Part shown: in pieces, positions 56,025 to 64,000 of the stretch
How the letters are laid out: the number at the start of each line of letters is the position of its first letter
Position numbering within the stretch: position 1 is the first letter of the stretch
NCBI GenBank assembly: GCA_020740775.1
Contig: JAHEWK010000008.1
Location: forward strand, 1,984,001-2,048,000
DNA length: 64,000 nt
Origin: Ilyonectria destructans
Taxonomy: Eukaryota > Ascomycota > Sordariomycetes > Hypocreales > Nectriaceae
Direction: 5' to 3'
Program-made: the position numbers and the translations under genes
The notes under the pieces: model-generated
What the model saw: only the letters and a program-made list of their open reading frames with translations
What the model was told of the DNA's origin: nothing
Database searches by the model: none

Positions 56025-57026
56025 TTACATGACGCTCGACAACGCCGCAGGGGTCAAGTCCTCGTCGGCATCCCGCAACTTCCCGTTCAAGCTCAATCCC
56101 GGACCGTGTGTCGTGCTCAGGATCACCTCATGCACCTCCTTAGACACCTCCTCTGAGATCTCCGACGCCTCAGACTTGATCTTGGTCAACAGCACCTTGA
56201 TGTTGGCCTTGAGCTGATCGGGAGTGTAACCCAGCTGGCCGATGGCCATTCGGATAACGCCCTGGCGCTCACGGTAGTCAGCAGCACCGGCCGAGTCACG
56301 CATCGACCTGACGACATCAGGGACGACGGTGCGCGTGCGCTTGCTAGGCATGAGGCCTTTGGGGCCAAGAATCTTGCCGAGGCCGGCCTTGTTCAGGGCC
56401 TTCTCACTGGCCTCGTGGCAGATGAGGCGGTCGAAGTTGATATTTTCCTGGCGAATGGCTTCGAAGAGCGTCTCCTCGCCGACAGCGACAGCACCAGCGG
56501 CCGTGGCCTGTTGAGCAATCTCGCTGCCCTCGGGGCACACGACGGCGATCTGCCAGTCACTCTGCACCGGGTGCGGTAGGCGGACGCTGTTGCGGATGAC
56601 GGGACCGTTTCGGGCGGTCTTGAGGTTGATGTGTACCTCGTACTTGACGGAAGCGGGAGGTTGGCCGACTTCAACAGCACGGAGGACTCTGTTGAGCGGT
56701 GTTGCGTTAGCAGTGTGTCCCATCTTCGCTTGATGTCCACCCAGATTAAGCACTCCACCCCCCGATCCCTTTCTTCAGTGGTGCACGAACCTCATAGCCT
56801 CGCATAGGGAGAACTGGGGGAAATCCCGTTTGCTCAGGTTGAATCGCTTGAAGTCCTTGGGAATCGCCCTCTTCTTCTTGACCTTCTTGATGCGCACAAC
56901 TGACGCCTGACGGGTCTGCACGGCGGCCGGGGCGAGGAATCGGGGTATCGAGGGAATGGCCGGTCGGGGGGCCTGCAGGAGTGACAGCCTGGCCATGGAG
57001 GCCAAGCAGCGGTCGATTGGCGCCAT
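56025..57026 (-). CDS. MRPL1: Mitochondrial large-subunit ribosomal protein L1 (uL1m)
   Basis: Two exons: complement(join(56025..56688, 56791..57026)), 299 residues. The 102-bp intron (donor GTTCGT, CTAAC branch, acceptor CAACAG) joins CEAMR to VLRAVEVGQPPAS. The N-terminus is a mitochondrial presequence rich in Ala, Arg and Pro (MARLSLLQAPRPAIPSIPRF), followed by the basic patch RIKKVKKKRAIPKDFKRF typical of this fungal protein. The L1 fold follows: NLKTARNGPVIRNSVRLPHP, ICHEASEKALNKAGLGKILG, PKGLMPSKRTRTVVPDV and the C-terminal NIKVLLTKIKSEASEIS. The GPKGLMPS-type loop contacts 23S-like rRNA at the L1 stalk. It faces COG2 tail to tail with 143 bp between stops. Confidence 0.92.
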
Positions 57027-57393
57027 TATGTGTGGGAATTGAAGCTCCTGGGAGACCTGACCTAGGTATCTTCGACACGCGCAAAAAGTGAAGGTGAACG
57101 GTTTGATTGTGGCGCCTGGAAAATCAGGTACGAATTTGATGTCCTTATCGATAAGGCTTACCCCGTCTTCTCAGTTACCCCATCAAGTTGCTCCAAGCCG
57201 TGTCGCATTCATCAGTCGCATTCAGTCGCAATGAGATATCAATAATGCACCGGCAAATGCGAGTATTTAGTGTCGATCAATTATATGTAGTAATGAATAA
57301 TGTATCTTCCTATGTCCCGTTTCCATCTCCGAATCTGCAATATATACAGCTCGCCCTTTCTGTTCACTCGCCAGCACCACCACGGATCACTCT
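57027..57393. other. Short intergenic region
   Basis: 367 bp between the MRPL1 start and the SurE-like gene stop; MRPL1 promoter. Nothing else is seen. Confidence 0.5.
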
Positions 57394-58373
57394 CTAATCG
57401 AGACAGACCAGAATGTCCTTCAACTTGGCCAGCACTGTGTCTTGCCTGTCGTCGTTGACTGTCGTCTTGTCCGAGGCATCGCCAATGCTAACAGAGATGT
57501 GGCAACCACCGCCGAGAATCACTTCCGTCTCGGTTGGCAACCGATCATCACCACACCACTCAACATCAGGGGGGGAGAGGAGGGCAGGGTTGATGCGGGT
57601 CAGCACCCACTTGAAGTCGGAGGCTTTGGTGCACTTGCCCTCGACCTTGGGAAAGTTGACGTTGAGGAAGACATCATCGGGCAGGTAAGGCTTTCCGGAG
57701 TCGACAATTTGGTTCACGAGGATAGTGGCGAGCTCTGCATACACGAGGCTGCGTGCTGGCACGGGGGAGGTGTTCCAGGCCAGGTTGCCGGTGGATGCGC
57801 CGGAGAAGGCAATGGCCGGGATGCCGGCGTCATGTGCGGCGTAGCAGGCCGCGCCAACGGTTCCGGAGAAGGGAACCTGGACCCACAGGTTGGTGCCGAC
57901 GTTGGGGCCGGTGACGGCCAACTCGGGCTTTGCACCGTTCCAGAGGTTCGGGCCAAAGGTGTTGATGCCATACTTGATGGCGGTCACAGGGTAGGAGTTG
58001 ACCCAGTTGAGGTCGGGACGCGTGGAGTTGGAGCCGGTAGGGCCACTGTTGGCAGGACAGCTGCTGTATTCACATGCGTCCTTGCGAGCCGTGGGCTCCT
58101 CATCCCTAGAACCTGATATTGTTAGTTTGTGTGAACTCGCAATTCCGCAGCATAGTGGAGCTGTTGATAGGGGGTTGTTGACAAGGGGGACTTACTGCTG
58201 CCAGACTTGTTCTCGGCTGGGCCGGAGAGGACAACCTCGTGTCCTGCCGCGTTCAGAGCGTTGTTGAGTGAGCGGATATACAGCTCTGCCCATCCATCGT
58301 CGTTGCTTTGGACGATTCGTACAGCCTGGACGGCCAGGACAGGCAACACGGTCAACGCGACAGCAGCTCTCAT
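57394..58373 (-). CDS. Secreted SurE-like acid phosphatase/nucleotidase
   Basis: Two exons: complement(join(57394..58112, 58196..58373)), 298 residues; the 83-bp intron has a GTAAGT donor and ACTAAC branch. A signal peptide (MRAAVALTVLPVLAVQA) is followed by the SurE metal-binding motif QSNDDGWA (Asp25-Asp26) and the SGPAENKSGSS loop, another SurE hallmark. Later family stretches are GPNVGTNLWVQVPFSGTVGA (with the conserved Asn), GIPAIAFSG and DVFLNVNFP. Bacterial SurE hydrolyses nucleoside monophosphates; fungal secreted members are annotated as acid phosphatases. All active-site residues I know are present. It is transcribed in the same direction as MRPL1, with no sign of shared control. 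Confidence 0.88.
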
Positions 58374-61300
58374 GACGATGGTATGATGAAGCGACGGTAG
58401 TTGGCTAATCTGACGGAATCGGAACTATCGCGTACTACTCGAAATCTCACACGTGTCGGATCAGAGGGGAGGCTTCAACTACTTATGGCTTACCTGTGAA
58501 CCTATACAGATGATCCCTATATTCATCTAACTCTATCCCCGACCGAGCGATCAATGCACGAAAAGGTTACTATGGCCGATCCAGCCACCAATCACGAGGG
58601 TGCGGGCCCCTGACCTCTAGGTCGCATGAAACCCCAGCACGCCACCAAGCAGCTCAAAGATGGACACGTGCGACACCATTGGGCTAATCGAGATGGCACA
58701 GGAGCAGACAAGGGGCGGTGGACGGAGAAACTATCGTTGACACCAGGCACGTTCGGAGCTGAGTGGTGAGAGCACACATCGCTTGGAAGGGACGGCGACG
58801 ACGCGCGGAGATTGGGCGATTCTGGGAGTGTCGGGCCGAGCCGGTCGGTATCCAATCCTGGACAGGAAGCTTGATTCTGGCTGTTTCTCTCTTGATCATC
58901 GTGTCAATGGAGTTGCGACCACACAAGTGCCGGAGTCGGGTGGTTGGTCCGTCGCCGGTGTTCCCAGGAGGGAGGAGTGGAGCGTGCTGCCCTGCCGGTG
59001 CGGACGGTGGTCTGCGTTTTAGTTAAAAGCTACCCTGGGTTTATTGGACGATATGGGCCGTTTCACCAGCCTCACTCGGCGAAGCTGGCATTGTTTTGCG
59101 GGTTTTAGAACCGAACCACATGTGATCCTCCTGTTCCTTCGCCACAAAGCTTGAATATGGTGGTTGTCCTGTCTCAGTTCGGGGTGGCAGGTGACAACTG
59201 CTCGTTGGACATGAACCATTCCACCCAAAAGTCTCTACTCGAGTGGCATCCAATCGTTTTGTTTTGCGACCAAGTACTTTCAAGAGGGGATTCTCCTGAC
59301 GTAAAACACTTATTACTATTGGACGGTTGTTTTCCATTCTATTTTATTTTCCGACTGGATGTCATGGTAACAGTGGCTAAAGTCAGCTCATGCTTGAGAG
59401 CGCACGCTTTCTTCTGGTCCATTGGTTGGGACCAAAACTGGCGGCATCCCACTGTGCCTCCTCCTGTTGAATCGACCCATCAATGCACTAATCATTCTCC
59501 CCTATTCCCATTGAGAATACGTATTGTATGTCGTATTGGCTAGTGAGTTAATGACTCGCTGTTGTCGAGGTAGAGCTAAGCCGCGGTGGCAATGTGATGG
59601 GCTCATATCTTTAAGAGTCTGGTGGGAGCACGAATAGCATATCGTAACCCCATGATAAACTTTGAGTTTGGAATCCCAAAGGAAAGGGATGGATACTTAC
59701 TCTAGCCGTTCCGAAACCCGTGTGTCACGAGATGGGAGATCATTGTCGAAGGCACAACACCAGATGGGTCGGATGTGTAACACTATTACGATGCCTTGGC
59801 AAATATAACCTAGATATACCAGCAGAGCGTACTCAAACATTGCTTTTCCTGCGGTCGATGTTCGCGACCGAGAGAGATAATTTGACTCAGGAGTGTGAAT
59901 AATTTTCGGACATGTCTCCCAAGATTTGCATCCCTCACTCGGTGTGTATAGGGTAGGCGTAGTCGAGTAGATACATCACGTCGACTTAGACGGATATCCT
60001 CTATACAACTGAGAATAGAAGGCGATGTATTTTTTACTTCACTCCAATATCCAGATGTCACCGTCACAAATTTTGTTAGGGATCCCCTCTCTTAGAACCA
60101 AGGCTATTTGAAAATGTTTCTTGTCCATGCACCAATCATTCGTTTCAACACCTCCATCTTCTGCACGTCTTTCGGCTTTTCTGAGAGTTTCTATTGTATT
60201 CACCAGACTCAGACTCCTACTAAATATTATCCATTAGAAACGAGTGTTATATTTAGAGATCAGTCGCGTCGTTGCCGTTGAACACCAACAATAGAGTTAT
60301 CTACCATGGCTTGCTATCTATTTTATGCGCAGTAAACCTCGAAATGGAAGGGTTACAAAGAGGGGCCTGAGACAAATGCCAATATACAACATACTGTATC
60401 ACACCTGTTACTGTATTGAATGACATTAGGTATGATGCTGAACGTGTGCGATTATCGTGTGCTGTCATCACATTGCTTTGATCTGTTGACGATATCAAGG
60501 ACATTTTATTTATTAAAAATATCTTTCTTTTTTGGTAAAAGTCTCTGGATATTCTCACCTGAACAGACTTTGCTACCAAGTATTTCTTGAACTAGTACAA
60601 ACAGCACAGTTATACCGACGTGTCATAACTACATAGGCCTATCTTCCACTTGTAGCATTGGCGCCAAGACGAATGGCCATGCACATTACGACGACTCTGC
60701 TGCACTGCCACCATCGTTTGACGCCGAGTTTGCATCGCAAGCCTTGATACGCCAGTGGCTTTTTGTGGCTTTTTGTAGCACATCACTCAAAAACAAGGTC
60801 AACAAGGTGCTGGCGGATGCCTGATGAAGCCTTTAACCGTTTGGACAACATGCATGGCTCGTGCCTTTCAAGGATAAAACCTGGACGAATCCCAGCCACG
60901 GAAACGCTGCTCTGGATCAACTCTCTCAAGACTTGACGAACGATTGGTCTTTACACAATTAAAAGAGATAAGGTTAATGTGTGTCGGCTATCTGCGGACC
61001 TAGCCGCCTAGATCCGAAGGTTGTGGCTCCAGAGGCTGTTGAGATGGCCTGAACGACTTTGTGACGGAAGAGGACAGGATGGACATGGGAGCAATCACTG
61101 GAAACCTGTCGATAATCGCTGCAGATATTAAAATAATGAGCGCATGATCCGTCAAACCATCATGGCAACCAGAATCAAGCATTCGCTTCGGCCAAAAGCC
61201 ACAGCGGCAAGACAAGGGTCGGGCATTTAAGCTTAACTGGCGACGGTTAGCGAGTTAAAAACCTGGTAGGAGACGCTCGGCCGGCCTTCCTCGGATGACG

Positions 61301-63131
61301 ACGCCGCCCGTCCAGTGGTCCAACGGCCGACTCCATCTCTGACTTAAAAAGTGGGCGCAAGTGAGGGTCCCACCAGAGCAGGAGGCCTCTCGCCAAGGCC
61401 TATTGCGTGGCCGCAGCAGTATGTCGCCCCTTCCTTCTGGTTGGTCGATGAGCGGGTTTGTGTCAGGGCAACCTCAGGTACTTGTACGGATTGCCATTTG
61501 CGAGGGCATTGCCACTGGCACTTGCCTTCACAACTACACCTCGGGTTTTACTCCCCCTCTGAGCCAGTACCTACCGGGTATCAATGCACTGCCTCGTTCG
61601 CTAGGCCGCCACCATGTCACGTACCCACTCTAACACTCTCTCCCCAGCTCTGCACTTCTTCGCAACCCTTTTCTTTCCCAGTCTTTCTTTCCATCCATCC
61701 TGCCTCACTTTGCTCTACGCCAATTCATACGGAATCACACGGGATCATACACGTTTGTTGAAGTCAACGACGAAAGACAGCCAGCCCGGCTCGTCTCGCA
61801 GCGACCAGTCCTCTAGGCAGCACGTCCGCCCTGCCTCGCGGGACATGGAGAGGGCGTCCATCAAGCCAGACAGCCTGTCTGTACCAAGATCGGAATGGAA
61901 ATATGAGGAGGCCATCTCTTGAGACCTTCCGGCCAGTTGAACCCATGACGTCTTTGTGGATCATTCAGGCTACGACGGGTCTCGTACCAGGTTGCTCGGT
62001 CCCCAGCGGACCCCTCTCGACAGTAGGGGAACCAACATGCCGAATCTGCTGGTGAGTTTTGATAACCTGTCACATTTTTTTCACCGTCCTTCTTCTTGGT
62101 AATTTGCATATTTCATTGTTCGTGTGAATCATTTCTCATATCAATTCTATTTCATCAACATTCGTCGCAGACAACTGCGTTCTGGTCGGGCTGGCCCTCT
62201 TCCAATCTTGATCACGAATCCACTCCGTCCCACTTGGCTTCTTGAAACCTGGTCTACTCAACGTAACTGACTGGACGCAGTTGACCCCTCACGCGGGATA
62301 ATTCCCATACTGAATCAACTCGCAACTTTGGACTGTTCCTCGTCGATACTCGCCAGTTTCTTGCTGGGAACCAGCTTGGGTTTTGCTGATTCCTCGACTC
62401 TGCTGTAGCCTTCAACCGTCGACTAAGCTCCACGCTTGATGTTCGATGCCTGGTTTGACGCGAGATGTTGACCTTCCCGGCGCTCTCGCTCTGGGGGAAA
62501 GCTCCCCCACAAACGTCCTCGATTAAGTCTTCCAAGTTGCTGCGCCAAGTGGTGGTAACTCCTTGGGCTGTCTCCAAGCATTGCTATCACCGCCCCTCCA
62601 CCACATACAGCCTTTGATCGGTGGGCACTTCTTCATCCTCATGCGACACCTCCCTCCCTGGTTGCGCACACAGTGTCTGGATTGCCTTAGCGTCCATCTC
62701 CCTCACGTTCCCAGCCGACCAAGCTGAGCGTTGAGAATGGTGTTGATGTTTTCCTCGTGTTCGCTGATACGGAAAAACACTGACACGCTGCTGATTCAAT
62801 CGAATATTGGCTCTTGCGCTCGTCGAGGCCATTACGAGGTCGACAAATCGTGCGCCATGCTCCCCTCGGACCGGATGGGGAGGATGTCTATCTATACCGG
62901 AAAATCTGTCGAAAAGCGTCCTCAGCGGTGGTGGTTCGACAAACGAGGGAAGGACCGTGGGAACCGGACGATGCGGCGCGAATGCGATTTCGGAAGCTGG
63001 ATACTGGAATTTCGATCAGCACAAAAATCTCACGCATCCAACCCGAGAATATTGGCGTTCAACATACACCAGGCTTATGCGAACCATACTTCTCACCGGC
63101 CGAATTCTTGTTTTGCGCATCGTGTATCACT
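58374..63131. other. 4.8-kb intergenic region, no firm gene
   Basis: Left part (59.2 to 60.7 kb) is AT-rich with only short ORFs; a TGGCTTTTTG duplication lies near 60756..60777. The right part (61.3 to 62.8 kb) is C/T-rich. Small frames such as 61614..61922 (plus) and 62807..63256 (plus, overlapping the bZIP gene on the other strand) have no recognisable content. Confidence 0.5.
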
Positions 63132-64000
63132 TTAAGGGTGGTCATCAAGGATCCGGGAAAATGTGGACGTGTTTGAATAGCCATGATCACGCCCTTCACT
63201 TCCTAGAGACGCTCTGGTGGACTCAGCATCGGCGGTACCCTGGATGTCAGAGATGACTCGGGCCACGCTAGATGTCTCGAAAGGCGACTTGTCGAAAGGC
63301 GATTTTGAACGGCGGTCCTGACTTCTCGGGGAGGCAGAATTTAGACGGCCAGGAGTCCCGGCATTTGAAGAAGGTGGGCTTTGTCCCATCGTTGGAGGAC
63401 TGGGAACGTGGAGGCTATCTACACCGGACGGGGCCCGACGATGCTTGCCGTCTCCAGAGTCTTGCATGCTCGCACTCGCCAGTACCGAAAGTCTGTCAAC
63501 GTGGTTAGGATCGGGCCTTGTCTGGCCAAGGATGAGCGCTGGCAGAGCCGGCAGAGTCGGGCCGGGTGGTCGAGGTTGAAGCAGAGATTGTCGCTGCTCT
63601 GGCATAGCGGGTTGTGGGAGGCCGGAGCTTGAGACGTCCGACATCCGCGTCTCTCTCTTGATCCCCACGATGGCATCCAATACCTCCCTCGTGCTGCTCT
63701 CCTTGGCGACTAGTGGCGCGATATACTTTGGATTCGCAGGACCTGTGGACGATGACCTTGATAGCGGTTGAAGTGGGATCTTGGGTGGTGCAGATGCAAT
63801 GAATGGCAGGCCGGCGGCAGCCCGAGAAATGGTGGCCTTTGCTGCTTCGGTGGCGGGTTGGTCGGGGAAGGCTTGCAGGAACTTGTCGACTTCTTCTGTG
63901 GCGACGCCGTGGTAGCCGAGGAGCATTCTCAGCCGCGAGTTCTCGAGGGCGACGTTGCGGGCCGCCTGCTGCATTTCCAGTGTGGCCTCAACGCCACGCC
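63132..64000 (-). CDS. bZIP transcription factor, C-terminal part (gene cut by right edge)
   Basis: 288 residues are visible, open through base 64000. The first visible residues, GVEATLEMQQAARNVALENS and then RLRMLLGYHGVATEEVDKFL, match the zipper and the following conserved helix of a fungal bZIP family in which the basic region would lie just beyond the window edge. The rest is Ser/Pro-rich and disordered (PSPPTMGQSPPSSNAGTPGR, RSQDRRSKSPFDKSPFETSS) with possible phosphorylation sites. The protein ends FSRILDDHP at the stop at 63132. The basic region itself cannot be seen, so DNA-binding specificity is unknown. Confidence 0.75.
   Translation of the reverse strand, partial: RGVEATLEMQQAARNVALENSRLRMLLGYHGVATEEVDKFLQAFPDQPATEAAKATISRAAAGLPFIASAPPKIPLQPLSRSSSTGPANPKYIAPLVAKESSTREVLDAIVGIKRETRMSDVSSSGLPQPAMPEQRQSLLQPRPPGPTLPALPALILGQTRPDPNHVDRLSVLASASMQDSGDGKHRRAPSGVDSLHVPSPPTMGQSPPSSNAGTPGRLNSASPRSQDRRSKSPFDKSPFETSSVARVISDIQGTADAESTRASLGSEGRDHGYSNTSTFSRILDDHP

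Overview
The window is nuclear DNA from a filamentous ascomycete, most likely a Sordariomycete and perhaps Hypocreales. Introns are short (about 46 to 164 bp, mostly 50 to 80), with GT..AG borders and CTAAC or CTGAT-like branch sites. Zn(II)2Cys6 regulators are abundant, and there is a HapX iron regulator, a BRCT-WGR-PARP protein and a fungal PTH11-like rhodopsin-fold membrane protein. The order assignment is inference from gene content only. Exon borders below were derived by hand from splice signals and reading frame.

Region 1 (1 to about 13 kb) is accessory-like and more AT-rich. It holds the start of a single-pass membrane glycoprotein gene (cut by the left edge), a Zn2Cys6 regulator facing a DHA2-type drug efflux transporter, a BCS1-like AAA ATPase, an orphan small protein with a myristoylation signal and WW-like repeats, and a 7-TM rhodopsin-fold protein.

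Region 2 (13.4 to 29.7 kb) looks like a carbohydrate-use cluster. An MFS sugar transporter is transcribed divergently from an unusual regulator carrying two complete Zn2Cys6 clusters in tandem. A Cys-type sulfatase without a signal peptide follows, then a GH3 glycosidase with a signal peptide, and after a 3.3 kb gap a second, paralogous double-zinc-cluster regulator. The sulfatase and GH3 promoters share an exact 10-mer with CGG/CCG halves. A working model is that GH3 trims a polymer outside the cell, the transporter imports the product, the sulfatase removes sulfate inside, and the double-cluster factor controls the set. This resembles a bacterial polysaccharide utilisation locus; it is inference.

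Region 3 (30.7 to 58.4 kb) is mostly conserved, GC-richer core genes: PARP, a small secreted cysteine-rich protein, an F-box/LRR-like protein, a very large fungal protein with a Sel1-like tail, HapX, COG2, mitochondrial ribosomal protein L1 and a secreted SurE-like phosphatase. Regulatory genes here have long upstream regions (3 to 5 kb). A coding-like remnant lies against the COG2 promoter. The right edge cuts a bZIP transcription factor gene. No rRNA, tRNA, CRISPR array or intact transposon was seen.
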